DNA of 26,938 bases, taken from a virus. Below are positions 1 through 7,754 of this stretch, piece after piece. Both the position numbers and the translations under genes were made by a program. Under the pieces are notes generated by a model. It made no database searches. It had not been told where the DNA came from and was given only the letters and a program-made list of their open reading frames with translations. The stretch spans positions 1 through 26,938 of the IMG/VR virus record IMGVR_UViG_3300025314_000087. The stretch is one strand, 5' to 3'. How positions within the stretch are numbered: position 1 is the stretch's first letter; each line of letters starts with the position of its first letter.

Positions 1-1623
1 TATGCCGGCTCGCCCACCGAACTCGCCATGCGGGCGATTTCGGTCACGTTGCTGGACGAAATAGACAAGTACGAAACCACGAAGGAAGGCGACCCGGTGT
101 TGCTCGCCGAAGAGCGCACGGCAACATTCAAAGGCAATCGTCTAAAGATTCGGTGTTGCTCGCCGACGTGGGAAGCCGACGCCGGCACCGAACGGGCGTC
201 ACGGATTGCAAAATCTTATTTGGAGTCGGATCAACGCCGGCCATTTGTCGAATGTCCACACTGCGGTCATTGGCAGACGCTAGATTTTTTCCGCAACGTG
301 CATTGGCAAAAAGGTGACGATGGCGAACACTTCCCAATGACGGCTGCGCTCTATTGTGAGCAATGCGGAATCGAACCGACCACGCGGCAGCCGATAGAGG
401 AAAAGCAATGGACTGAATCGCATCGGCTCCGCATGGTCACCACCAAATACGGAATTCGGTGGTTTCAGACTCGGCCGTTCGTTTGTTGCAAGGTGGCGCA
501 GGAACCTTTGCGGACACGCAATTGGGATTGGGACGAAGAGGCCCAATGCGGTTACGCGCTATGTTCCGAATGTGGGAAACGCGCGGTGTCCAATCGGCAC
601 GCCGGCTTTCAGGCGTCCAAACTCTATAATCCGAAAACGACGGTTATGGAATTGGCGGAAAACTGGATTAATTCCAAAACCGATCCGGAGGCAAAACAAG
701 TTTTCTATAATACACAACTTGGGATTCCCTATGCATTGCAGGCCATGCGCAAGATTGAGACGCATAGTCTGACGGAAAGGAAAGAGAAATTTGAATTTGA
801 AGCTCCGGACGGGGTAGTGGTTGTTACGGTCGGGGTGGACGTACAATCAGGTGGAACGGCGAACGAAGGGCGACTCGAACTTGAGGCGACCGGGTGGGGC
901 CTTGGGTTTGAATCGTGGTCGCTCGATTACCGGGTTTTTGCGGGCGACGTAGCACGCCCCGAACTTTGGGCCGAACTTGATCGGTATCTTTTGGAAAAAA
1001 TATTTAAGGACCGCTTTGGGCGCGCGTTCCGAATTGAAGCGGCGTGCGTTGATTCCGGCGGTCATAGCACGGAAGCGGTTTACAAATTTTGCGCGCCCCG
1101 GATGAAAAGAAATGTTTGGGCCATTAAAGGCCGGTCCGAACGTGACGGAAAATGGGAAGTCGTTTGGCCTCCAAAGACGCGATATGATCCTAAGCGGACG
1201 CGCCCGGGGTTCAAGCCGGTTTTGCTTGGTGTCAATTCGGCGAAGGAAGCCATTCGTGAATTCTTGCTTGTCGATACGCCGGGTCCGGGGTTCGCCCACT
1301 TCCCACATGATCGTCCCGAAATCTATTTTGAACAATTGACGGCGGAACGATTGGTATTCGAGCATAAGGCCGGGCGCAGTATCAAACGATGGGTCATGCA
1401 ACGCGGGCGCGCGAACGAAGCGTTGGACGCCCGGGTTTACAGTTATGGCGCTTTGCGTGGGTTGATTGAAGAGCGGAAATTTAATTTTGAGGCGCGGGCG
1501 AATATGCTTGCAGTGATTCAACCCGAACAAAGTAAGCCGGGTGGATTGTTGCCCGCGAAGCCGGTTCCACAAACCCCGCCAAATGGCCGGTTCCGCGTGG
1601 GCAAGTCTAGTTGGGTCGGTTGA
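1..1623 (+). CDS. terL: Terminase large subunit, GpA type (5' truncated)
   Basis: ATPase-nuclease motor that packages DNA into the prohead and cuts it. The frame is open from base 1, before the first ATG at 28, and the residues before that ATG fit the ATPase domain, so the real start and the Walker A site lie outside the window. The Walker B motif LLDEID is at 49-66. Cys pairs (CPHC near 255, CEQC near 355, CSEC near 560) fit the zinc-knuckle-like linker of lambda gpA relatives. The nuclease half shows an RNase H-like first Asp in VGVDVQ (near 830), ACVDSGGHST (near 1045) and a late NEALDARVY (near 1420). The C-terminus ends in SSWVG. gpW, portal and protease genes follow in lambda order. A small subunit gene would be expected upstream, off the window. 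Confidence 0.95.
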   Translation, partial: YAGSPTELAMRAISVTLLDEIDKYETTKEGDPVLLAEERTATFKGNRLKIRCCSPTWEADAGTERASRIAKSYLESDQRRPFVECPHCGHWQTLDFFRNVHWQKGDDGEHFPMTAALYCEQCGIEPTTRQPIEEKQWTESHRLRMVTTKYGIRWFQTRPFVCCKVAQEPLRTRNWDWDEEAQCGYALCSECGKRAVSNRHAGFQASKLYNPKTTVMELAENWINSKTDPEAKQVFYNTQLGIPYALQAMRKIETHSLTERKEKFEFEAPDGVVVVTVGVDVQSGGTANEGRLELEATGWGLGFESWSLDYRVFAGDVARPELWAELDRYLLEKIFKDRFGRAFRIEAACVDSGGHSTEAVYKFCAPRMKRNVWAIKGRSERDGKWEVVWPPKTRYDPKRTRPGFKPVLLGVNSAKEAIREFLLVDTPGPGFAHFPHDRPEIYFEQLTAERLVFEHKAGRSIKRWVMQRGRANEALDARVYSYGALRGLIEERKFNFEARANMLAVIQPEQSKPGGLLPAKPVPQTPPNGRFRVGKSSWVG

Positions 1624-1685
1624 TTCCTTAATCGCCTGTAGGCTTCGCCGGGGTTATATTAACCTTTCGGCCGAAGGATTGCCCC

Positions 1686-1913
1686 ATGGCGTTGACCGCT
1701 TTGCAAATTCAAGCGCGAATCGATGCGCTTCAAAAAGCCCGTGATACCGGCGTCCAGCGTATTCGTCACGGCGAGACGATTACGGAATGGCGAACGTTGG
1801 CCGAAGTGAATCAGATCATTGCGGATTTGAAAGCGCAGCTTGCCGGCGTCCAGGAAACCCCGCGTGCCCGAGTAAATTACATTCAGCAAGATTCGCGCGG
1901 CTATGGGGATTAA
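1686..1913 (+). CDS. Head-tail joining protein, gpW-like
   Basis: Small (75 aa) protein between terminase and portal, the position of lambda gpW (68 aa), which plugs the portal-side connector after packaging. The sequence has the gpW pattern: an N-terminal helix starting ALQIQARIDALQKAR, a short beta-hairpin region with a Gly (RHGETITEW) and a second helix ending IIADLKAQL. The Arg-rich tail also fits. A ribosome binding site AAGGA at 1674-1678 lies 7 nt before the ATG. The stop overlaps the alternative upstream start of the portal gene. Family assignment rests on pattern, size and position. Confidence 0.85.
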   Translation: MALTALQIQARIDALQKARDTGVQRIRHGETITEWRTLAEVNQIIADLKAQLAGVQETPRARVNYIQQDSRGYGD

Positions 1914-1914
1914 C

Positions 1915-3492
1915 ATGGCAACAACGGCCGGACAAAAATCAAATGTTATTCAGCTTGCATTCGACGCCGGCCGGTCCGGTCGCCGGCTGAAAGCGATTCC
2001 GACAACGGCGCTTGCAATCAATTCTCAAATTCGATCCTACGGAAAAAATGCGGTGGCGCGCTCGCGCTATCTTGCGACGAACAATCCGTATGCAGCGCAG
2101 GCGAAGGAAGAGTTTGTGGCGGCGTTCGCCGGCAATGGCATCAAGCCGTCTTCCCTTGTTTCCGATCCGGAGTTGAAGGATGAAATTCAAAACTTGTTTT
2201 TGGATTGGACGGACGAATCGGATGCTGATGGCTTGACCGATTTTTATGGCCAGCAAGCAATCATCGGCGGCGAAATGTTTGAAGCGGGCGAAATCTTTAT
2301 TCGCATTCGTGAGCGTTACCTTTCGGACGGACTTTCGGTGCCTATGCAACTTCAATTGATTCCCGCTGAAATGTGCCCCACCGATTTCAATCAGATTTTG
2401 GGGAATGGCCGGCGGATCGAATGCGGAATCCAGTTTAATGCCATCGGCAAGCGTGAAGGGTATTGGTTTTACCGGAATCACCCCGGCGAAATTCTGAATG
2501 CCGTTCTTATAAACAATTCAGAAAAAGTTTTCGTTCCGGCCGATCAGGTCTTGCATCTTTACAAGCCGATCCGTGCCGGACAAATTCGCGGCATTCCGCA
2601 TACGCTCGCCGGCATTATCACGCTGGCCATGCTTGATCTGTATGACGACGCCGAATTGGAACGGAAGCGTGTTGCGGCGTTGTTCGCGGCGTTCATCAGG
2701 CGGAAGCCCGGCGAGGAAGCCGACGCCGGTCCATTTGCCGGAGCGCCGACGACTCCGGTTACGCCGACTTCGAATCAAGTCAACGCCGTTATGGAACCGG
2801 GTGCGACGATTGAATTGGAAGATGGACAAGACGTGACGTTTTCCACACCGGCAGACGTTGGTGGAAATTTTGAAGCGTTCGAATACCGAACGTTGCTTCG
2901 TGCGATGGCTGGATTTGGTGTGCCCTATTCTCAGGGCACGGGCGACCTGAAACAAACTTCGTATGGGTCGCAACGCGGCGGCATGATTACGTTTCGTCGG
3001 CGTGTCGAAATGATGCAAAATGCAGTTATGATTTTTCAGTTTTGTCGTCCGATCTGGCGAAAGTGGATGGACACCGCGATTTTGGCCGGTGCGCTTCCGT
3101 CGCTGGACGTGACGGCTTACGTACAGAATCCCCGACCCTTTCGCCGCACAAAATGGATTACTCCGAAATGGGATTGGATCGATCCACTGAAAGACGTTAT
3201 GGCCGAAAAGCTTTTGGTGGATTGTGGATTCAAGGCGCGGGACGATGTGATTGAAGGCATGGGCGAAGAGCCGGCGGACGTTGACGCGCGTATCCGCGCG
3301 TCGCAAGAACGCGCAAGCGAAATGGGGCTTGTTTTCATTCAGCTTCCGAACGGAGTCGTTATTTCCCCGGATGGCGAAACCTTAATTGCCCCTGCGCAGA
3401 ATCCGAACAATAATGGAAACCAATCGCGGGCGGCCCCAAATGGCAAGGCCCGGGGTCGGAATAAAGTCCGGCGCTATATTTGGGATTGCTGA
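1915..3492 (+). CDS. Portal protein, lambda gpB type
   Basis: Forms the dodecameric ring at the capsid vertex through which DNA enters and leaves. Typical features of the lambda portal family: an early Arg-rich segment (IRSYGKNAVARSRYLATNN) followed by AAQAKEEFVAAFAGNGI, an EAGEIFIRIR strand, a hydrophobic LAGIITLAMLDLYDDAEL helix, and the PYSQGTGDLKQTSYGSQR segment followed by a long helix and tunnel region. Length (525 aa) is close to lambda gpB. An in-frame ATG at 1903 is also possible, but the one at 1915 has GGGGA 5 nt upstream and follows the gpW stop, so I chose it. The residues around 270-295 are Pro/Thr/Ala-rich and look like a flexible loop. The protease gene begins 2 nt after the stop. 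Confidence 0.95.
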   Translation: MATTAGQKSNVIQLAFDAGRSGRRLKAIPTTALAINSQIRSYGKNAVARSRYLATNNPYAAQAKEEFVAAFAGNGIKPSSLVSDPELKDEIQNLFLDWTDESDADGLTDFYGQQAIIGGEMFEAGEIFIRIRERYLSDGLSVPMQLQLIPAEMCPTDFNQILGNGRRIECGIQFNAIGKREGYWFYRNHPGEILNAVLINNSEKVFVPADQVLHLYKPIRAGQIRGIPHTLAGIITLAMLDLYDDAELERKRVAALFAAFIRRKPGEEADAGPFAGAPTTPVTPTSNQVNAVMEPGATIELEDGQDVTFSTPADVGGNFEAFEYRTLLRAMAGFGVPYSQGTGDLKQTSYGSQRGGMITFRRRVEMMQNAVMIFQFCRPIWRKWMDTAILAGALPSLDVTAYVQNPRPFRRTKWITPKWDWIDPLKDVMAEKLLVDCGFKARDDVIEGMGEEPADVDARIRASQERASEMGLVFIQLPNGVVISPDGETLIAPAQNPNNNGNQSRAAPNGKARGRNKVRRYIWDC

Positions 3493-3494
3493 CG

Positions 3495-4541
3495 ATGCCG
3501 AAGACAAAAAAGCCGTCATGGTTTGGGATGCGGAACGCCGAAAACGGCGCGGCTGATATTTCGATTATCGGCGATATTGGCGGTTTCGGAATCGGTTTTG
3601 GAGAATTCAAGCGCAGTCTGGACGCACTCGGCACGCCGAAGGTTTTGAAGATTTCGGTGAATTCGGATGGTGGTGACGTTTACACCGGATTCGCGATTTA
3701 CAATTCACTGATGCGGCATCCCGCGCGCAAGATCGTCACGGTTGAAGGGCTGGCCGCGTCCATGGGCAGCGTTGTGGCGATGGCCGGCGACGAACGGATT
3801 ATGCCGCGCAATGCCACGATGATGATTCACAATCCGGTCGGGTCCATCAGTGGCGAGTCGCCGCAAATTATCAAGTTTGGCGAGTCGGTCGCAAAAATGC
3901 GAATGAACATTGCAACGGCTTACGCCGATGCTACACTGATGCCGGTGGACGAACTTTTGCGTATGATGGACGCGCAAACGTGGATTGGCGCGGACGATGC
4001 GCTGAAAATGGGTTTTGCCACGAAGATCGAAAAGCCGATGAATATTGCGGCTTATTTTGATGTTTCGCGGTATCGCAACGCGCCGAAGAGTTATGGCGCA
4101 AGGTCACGTAAAGGAGTCAATGCCATGACGAAGCGCCCCGCCGCTGCCACCGACGATTTCGAAGCCGAAGAGCTTTCGACCGATCAGGTCCGTGCGCAGG
4201 TTCGCGACGAAATGAAAACCCAAAATGCCAAGATCACGGCGCTTTGCAAGCTCGCCGGGCTGCCGGAATGCGCGCCCGAGTTCATCGCCAAGGATATGGC
4301 GGAAGCCGACGTGCTGGCCGAACTGGACGCCCTCAAGGCCGAAAAGAACGGTAGCAAAAAGAAACACGACATGACCACGGCGCGCGGTCGCGCGGCGGCC
4401 AAGGTGGACGCGCAACATGCCAAGCCGTCCGACGAAATCAATGCCCGGAATACCGGCGTTGTCGGTGGGGGCGAATCCAAGACCATTCTCGATCCGCTTG
4501 CAATTTATGCGAAGTGGAATCGCAAATCGGTTGCCGCGTAA
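3495..4541 (+). CDS. ClpP-like prohead protease with C-terminal scaffold domain
   Basis: Serine protease of the S14/ClpP fold used by lambda-like phages for head maturation. Residues 20-190 are ClpP-like: ISVNSDGGDVYTGFAIYN, the nucleophile Ser89 in GLAASMGS, His112 in MMIHNP, and a likely Asp159 in MMDAQTWIGADDAL. The region after residue 200 is unlike ClpP: charged, helical, Ala/Lys/Glu-rich, ending LDPLAIYAKWNRKS. This matches the protease-scaffold fusion of lambda C/Nu3. The ATG at 3495 was preferred to a TTG at 3480 that overlaps the portal stop. The gene is followed by decoration and capsid genes. The protease assignment is strong; the scaffold role of the tail end is inferred from position and composition. 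Confidence 0.92.
   Translation: MPKTKKPSWFGMRNAENGAADISIIGDIGGFGIGFGEFKRSLDALGTPKVLKISVNSDGGDVYTGFAIYNSLMRHPARKIVTVEGLAASMGSVVAMAGDERIMPRNATMMIHNPVGSISGESPQIIKFGESVAKMRMNIATAYADATLMPVDELLRMMDAQTWIGADDALKMGFATKIEKPMNIAAYFDVSRYRNAPKSYGARSRKGVNAMTKRPAAATDDFEAEELSTDQVRAQVRDEMKTQNAKITALCKLAGLPECAPEFIAKDMAEADVLAELDALKAEKNGSKKKHDMTTARGRAAAKVDAQHAKPSDEINARNTGVVGGGESKTILDPLAIYAKWNRKSVAA
4125..4541 (+). CDS. Probable nested capsid scaffold (in-frame internal start)
   Basis: Inside the protease gene and in the same frame, an AAGGAG at 4111-4116 lies 8 nt before an ATG at 4125, a better ribosome binding site than that of the parent gene. The product would be 138 aa starting MTKRPAAATDDF, covering exactly the non-protease part. 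It is rich in Glu, Asp, Lys and Ala with helical, coiled-coil-like stretches (QVRAQVRDEMKTQNAKI, DVLAELDALKAEK). Lambda makes its scaffold Nu3 from the same kind of in-frame start within gene C. The site is seen in the sequence; separate production is inferred. Confidence 0.7.
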   Translation: MTKRPAAATDDFEAEELSTDQVRAQVRDEMKTQNAKITALCKLAGLPECAPEFIAKDMAEADVLAELDALKAEKNGSKKKHDMTTARGRAAAKVDAQHAKPSDEINARNTGVVGGGESKTILDPLAIYAKWNRKSVAA

Positions 4542-4584
4542 GGCGGCCCGCCGGAAACCCGATCTGTAACGAAGGATCACGATC

Positions 4585-4965
4585 ATGACCACCCCCCGCA
4601 AGACCGAAGGGCAACATAAAGGCGAATTTCTCGCCACGCAAAATGCGGACTCCTTGTCATTCGACAAGGGTACGCTTGCTTCCGGCTATTCCGTCGTGGA
4701 CGGGCAGCCGCTTGTTTTCAGTGGCGAGAATGTCGTGCCGGCAACCGGCGCGGTCGCCACGGACGGTTCGTTGGACGAAGATTTCGCCGGCCTTGCCTTC
4801 GGCGACTACAACTCCGAAGACGGCGCGGTGCCGATTGTGTATCTTGCCCGTGTCGCCGAAGTCGTGGCCTCTTTGCTGCACTATCCGACCGTGAGTGAAG
4901 ATCAGGCCGGCACCAATGCCGCGTTGGACGCGGCGCTTGCGGCCAAGTTCATCATCAAACGGTAA
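4585..4965 (+). CDS. Head decoration protein, lambda gpD type
   Basis: Trimeric protein that binds the outside of the expanded capsid and stabilises it. The 126-aa product shows family features: a flexible N-terminus, then FDKGTLASGYSVVDG, the LAFGDYNSEDGAVPIVYLAR stretch, and a C-terminal helix LDAALAAKFIIKR. Lambda gpD is 110 aa. GAAGGA at 4571-4576 sits 8 nt before the ATG, a strong site fitting a protein needed in hundreds of copies. It lies directly between scaffold and major capsid genes as in lambda. Codon choice favours AAG, GCC and ATC as in the capsid gene. Confidence 0.9.
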   Translation: MTTPRKTEGQHKGEFLATQNADSLSFDKGTLASGYSVVDGQPLVFSGENVVPATGAVATDGSLDEDFAGLAFGDYNSEDGAVPIVYLARVAEVVASLLHYPTVSEDQAGTNAALDAALAAKFIIKR

Positions 4966-5025
4966 TACGGCGCGTCGCCGATCAGACAGGCAAAAGGCAA
5001 AACGGAATTCGAATAGGAGCGTACA

Positions 5026-6099
5026 ATGGACAATTTGATGGATATCTTCGGGGACGACGCCTTTAGCCTGATTTCCATGGTGGCAGCCGTCAACGATATC
5101 GACAACGTGCCGGGTCGCGCGGGTGAACTGTGCTTCCAGGGCGTCGGCGAGGGCGTGCCGGTGTCAACGATCACTATCGAACAGAAAGCCACGGCGCTTT
5201 CGGTCATTCCGGTTTCGCAACGTGGTGGCCCCGCTCCGCAAGAGACACAGGATAAGGGCAAGCTCTTCCCGCTGTTGATTCCGCATATCAAGGAAGAGGA
5301 AACCATTGGCGCAAGCCAAGTGCAGGGCGTCCGTCAATTCGGATCGTCCAACGTGCTGACGGGCGTCCAAACGGTCATCAGTCAGCAAATGGGCAAGATC
5401 GTGTCCAAGATGGACTTGACCTTGGAACATCATCGCTTGGGCGCGCTCAAGGGCGTGATCCGCGATGCCGATGGTTCGGCGCTGATGGACCTGTACGAAA
5501 AGTTCGGTGTGGACCGGCCGGCGGATTTCGATTTCAAGCTGACGGACTATTCGTCCGATGCGGCTTTCGAAGACGCGGTTCGCGTTAGTTGCATGAACGT
5601 GTCGCGCTATATGAAGCGTAACGCCAAGATGACCATTCCCGCGTCGGCGCGGATTTGGGGTTTCTGCGGCGACAATTTCATGGACAAGCTTATCGAGAAT
5701 CCGTCCGTGAAAGCGACGGCCAATGGGTGGCAACGCGCCGAACAGTTGCTTGGCGACAACTACGCCAACGGTGTCTTTTACTTCGCCGGCATCTATTTTG
5801 AGAACTACGCCGGCACCGACGATATCACTGGCGAAGAGGCGAGCGACGGCGATATGATCGGCAAGGTGGGCATCGCGTCCGACGAATGCCGGTTGTTCCT
5901 GACTGGCGTCCCGGGCTTGTATGCCGAATATTTCGCGCCCGGCGATTTCATGGATACGGTCAACACCATCGGCCTGCCGCGTTACGCCCGGCTTGCCGTT
6001 GACAACGAATTCAATCGTTGGGTCAAGTTGCATGTCCAGCAGAATCCGCTGCCCTTGTGTCTGCGCCCGCGTACCTTGGTTCGCGCGCTGGCCGGCTAA
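5026..6099 (+). CDS. Major capsid protein, lambda gpE type
   Basis: Building block of the icosahedral head. The 357-aa length is near lambda gpE (341 aa). The N-terminal half has the VPGRAGELCFQGVGEGVPV segment, a TITIEQKATALSVIPVSQRGG strand-loop, and FPLLIPHIKEEETIGASQVQGVRQFG, which fit the HK97-fold gpE family. Later ARIWGFCGDNFMDKLIENPSV and the C-terminal LPRYARLAVDNEFNRWVKLHVQQNPLPLCLRP, with its final Arg-rich strand, are also typical. AGGAG at 5015-5019 is 6 nt before the ATG. A hairpin terminator follows the gene. Codon use is strongly biased to C/G-ending codons compared with many neighbours, consistent with high expression. Confidence 0.94.
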   Translation: MDNLMDIFGDDAFSLISMVAAVNDIDNVPGRAGELCFQGVGEGVPVSTITIEQKATALSVIPVSQRGGPAPQETQDKGKLFPLLIPHIKEEETIGASQVQGVRQFGSSNVLTGVQTVISQQMGKIVSKMDLTLEHHRLGALKGVIRDADGSALMDLYEKFGVDRPADFDFKLTDYSSDAAFEDAVRVSCMNVSRYMKRNAKMTIPASARIWGFCGDNFMDKLIENPSVKATANGWQRAEQLLGDNYANGVFYFAGIYFENYAGTDDITGEEASDGDMIGKVGIASDECRLFLTGVPGLYAEYFAPGDFMDTVNTIGLPRYARLAVDNEFNRWVKLHVQQNPLPLCLRPRTLVRALAG

Positions 6100-6127
6100 G
6101 GCTCCGGCGAACTCGGGGACTAAATCC

Positions 6128-6160
6128 GGAAGGCCGCGCAATCGCAATGCGCGGCCTTTC
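6128..6160 (+). terminator. Terminator-like hairpin after the major capsid gene
   Basis: An 11-bp perfect inverted repeat, arms AAGGCCGCGCA (6130-6140) and TGCGCGGCCTT (6148-6158) with a 7-nt loop, extendable by a G-T and a G-C pair. Only a short T run follows, so it may be a weak or partial terminator, or an mRNA stabiliser for the capsid transcript. It separates the head genes from the accessory pair at 6178-7415. Confidence 0.65.
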
Positions 6161-6177
6161 GCATAGGACAGGCAATC

Positions 6178-6861
6178 ATGATTACGACCCTTTCACCACG
6201 TCCACTTCCATTGAAAGGCCGTTGGCGGATTGAACCGCTATGGTGTGGTGAAACTGTTTTCATTGTTGCGGGTGGTCCTAGTTTGCGTGGGGTGAATCTC
6301 GATTGTCTAAAAGGCCGCAAAGTGATTGCGGTCAATTCCAGTTACGAGAAAGTCCCGTTTGCTGATTTGTTATTTTTCGGCGATGCCCGATGGTGGACGG
6401 ATCACGCCGACAAACTTAAAAAGTTTTCTGGCCGGATTGTGACTTGTTCGGGTGCGGTTTCGAGCGATAAGCTTTTGAAGCTTCGTCGCGTTGTGCCGGG
6501 TAATGGGTCGCCCGGCTTTGCCGAAGATCGCGACGCGACGGCTTCGCAACGAACAAGTTTGCAAGGCGCTATGAATATTGCGTCCCATCTTGGCGCGCGA
6601 CGGGAAGTCCTACTTGGTGCAGACATGGGTCGGGCGTCCGATGGCGCATCGCATCATCATTCTAAACATCGGTGGCCCGTGCGGCAGGGTAATGTGACAT
6701 GGAATGAGCAAATGTCGCATTTGAAATTGATTGTTGAACCTTTGGCAAAACGGAAGGTGGAAGTTATCAACACAAGTTTGGTTAGTCGAATTCCATGGTG
6801 GCCAAAAATGTCTTTGACTGATTTTCTCGCAAAAGAAAAAATCGAACAAGAGGAGTCATGA
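6178..6861 (+). CDS. DUF115/MptE-like Rossmann-type protein of unknown role
   Basis: A 227-aa protein whose N-terminal half has the form of the DUF115/MptE-like group: a hydrophobic strand into a Gly-Pro-Ser motif (FIVAGGPSLRGV, residues 28-39), a second strand KVIAVNSSY (48-56), then FADLLFFGDARWW (61-73) with a conserved-looking Asp before aromatic residues. Further on, EVLLGADM and a HHHSKH cluster, and the C-terminal VINTSLVSRIPWWPKMSL, follow the same family pattern. Similar phage proteins are often annotated only by historical names; relatives include diphosphokinases and glycan-transfer-associated proteins, so a nucleotide- or sugar-phosphate-binding role is possible but unproven. AGGA at 6165-6168 precedes the ATG by 9 nt. 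It overlaps the SPFH gene's upstream ATG by 4 nt, so the two are likely co-translated. Confidence 0.6.
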   Translation: MITTLSPRPLPLKGRWRIEPLWCGETVFIVAGGPSLRGVNLDCLKGRKVIAVNSSYEKVPFADLLFFGDARWWTDHADKLKKFSGRIVTCSGAVSSDKLLKLRRVVPGNGSPGFAEDRDATASQRTSLQGAMNIASHLGARREVLLGADMGRASDGASHHHSKHRWPVRQGNVTWNEQMSHLKLIVEPLAKRKVEVINTSLVSRIPWWPKMSLTDFLAKEKIEQEES

Positions 6862-6863
6862 CC

Positions 6864-7415
6864 ATGGGCGAAACATTCGTTACAGTTGTTTTCAACAATC
6901 TTATGGCTTTGATGCCGTTTGTGATCGTGCGTTCGTATCAACGCGGCGTTCGCTGGCGCTTTGGGCGTCATGCAATTTCTTTGGAACCTGGAATCCATTT
7001 GAAAATTTGGGTCTATCACCAAATTGAAGTTTCGGACGTGACGGACGAATTCATTGAACTTCCGATTCAATCCGTTGTGACCAAAGACGAAAAACTTGTT
7101 TGCTTTTCCGCGAACGTCGGGTATCGAATCGAAGATATCGTGAAGCATTGGGAGAATGTGCAAGACTTTGTGGAATCGACGCACGGGGCGGCCATGACGC
7201 ATCTTGCGGCAAAAGTTCGGGAGAAGACTCTTTCCGAATTAGTGTCGGATTTGAAGTCATTGGAAAAATCCTTGGAAAACACCCTTACAACCCGATTCAA
7301 GGCGTGGGGAACGAAGGTAATCTGCGTTGGCTTTACCAATTTTGCGGAAGTACCGACGCAAATTCGGTTGTTCGTCGGGGAAACAAAGCTGATGCCGCAT
7401 AGTGCGACGCATTAG
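6864..7415 (+). CDS. SPFH/band-7 domain protein
   Basis: A 183-aa stomatin/prohibitin-like protein. An N-terminal hydrophobic stretch (VTVVFNNLMALMPFVIV) is followed by the band-7 pattern: VRWRFGRHAISLEPGIHLKI, then IELPIQSVVTKDEKLVCFSANVGYRIED, a helical region containing HLAAKVREKTLSELVSDLKSLEKSLE, and the closing WGTKVICVGFTNF. SPFH proteins form membrane-bound rings or scaffolds. The AGGAG at 6851-6855 fits the ATG at 6864 (8 nt) far better than the one at 6858 (2 nt). Phage SPFH genes in a head-tail operon are unusual; roles could be in host membrane stress or assembly. It lacks the long C-terminal coiled coil of flotillins. Fold is confident, function unknown. Confidence 0.82.
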   Translation: MGETFVTVVFNNLMALMPFVIVRSYQRGVRWRFGRHAISLEPGIHLKIWVYHQIEVSDVTDEFIELPIQSVVTKDEKLVCFSANVGYRIEDIVKHWENVQDFVESTHGAAMTHLAAKVREKTLSELVSDLKSLEKSLENTLTTRFKAWGTKVICVGFTNFAEVPTQIRLFVGETKLMPHSATH

Positions 7416-7425
7416 AGAGTCTTAA

Positions 7426-7453
7426 TTGCCCGGACCGCAGATCGGTCTAAGAT
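7426..7453 (+). promoter_or_regulatory. Possible sigma70-type promoter before the spike genes
   Basis: TTGCCC (7426-7431) and TAAGAT (7448-7453) are separated by 16 nt, each matching four of six consensus positions. A small dyad GACCG/CGGTC (7433-7437 and 7443-7447) lies in the spacer. It is in one of the few intergenic gaps here (62 nt). A chance match is quite possible. Confidence 0.3.
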
Positions 7454-7477
7454 GGGAATAACTGATGGAGTCGGGTC

Positions 7478-7750
7478 ATGGCTAAAGCAAAAGTGCAGGA
7501 TTTGCAGTGGGAGTTGATGCGCTCAATGGCCCCCGCGACCCGGGTTCGGGCCGTATCCGGCGAGGGTGATATCATCGCCCCGAATGGCGCAACGCTGTAC
7601 GTCGGAACGAAAGGGAGCGTTGAATTCCGACCTTACAAAGGCTCCGAATTCGTGACCGTTCCGAACTTGGAAGGGTTCGTGCCGATTCGCGCATACGCGG
7701 TACGGCTTGGCAGCGATACGTCGGCGACCGATATCTTTTTCGTATGGTGA
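7478..7750 (+). CDS. Small spike-base-like protein (resembles GTA Rcc01079 family)
   Basis: A 90-aa beta-rich protein. The second half follows the pattern of small phage and gene transfer agent spike-base proteins: ATLYVGTKGSVEFRPYKGSE, VTVPNLEGFVPIRAYAVRLG, and a final ATDIFFVW where the family usually ends in a T-A-T-[DN]-I motif. In the Rhodobacter capsulatus gene transfer agent the base protein anchors a capsid spike. Here the next gene, 4 nt downstream, encodes a carbohydrate-binding-type SPRY domain, which supports a base-plus-spike pair. GGAG at 7467-7470 serves the ATG. Assignment is by eye and by context. Confidence 0.55.
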   Translation: MAKAKVQDLQWELMRSMAPATRVRAVSGEGDIIAPNGATLYVGTKGSVEFRPYKGSEFVTVPNLEGFVPIRAYAVRLGSDTSATDIFFVW

Positions 7751-7754
7751 TCTA

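Noticed and set aside
1663-1677. Dyad CCTTTCGGCCGAAGG covering the gpW ribosome binding site
   Set aside because: Only four to five base pairs with a mismatch in the centre; too weak to claim control of translation.
4104-4667. Open frame on the - strand across the scaffold end and decoration start
   Set aside because: Shadow of two well-supported + strand genes, with Arg/Gly-rich nonsense composition.
5164-6147. Long open frame on the - strand (327 codons) opposite the capsid gene
   Set aside because: It mirrors the strongly biased codons of the capsid gene, has no family-like sequence and no supporting context.
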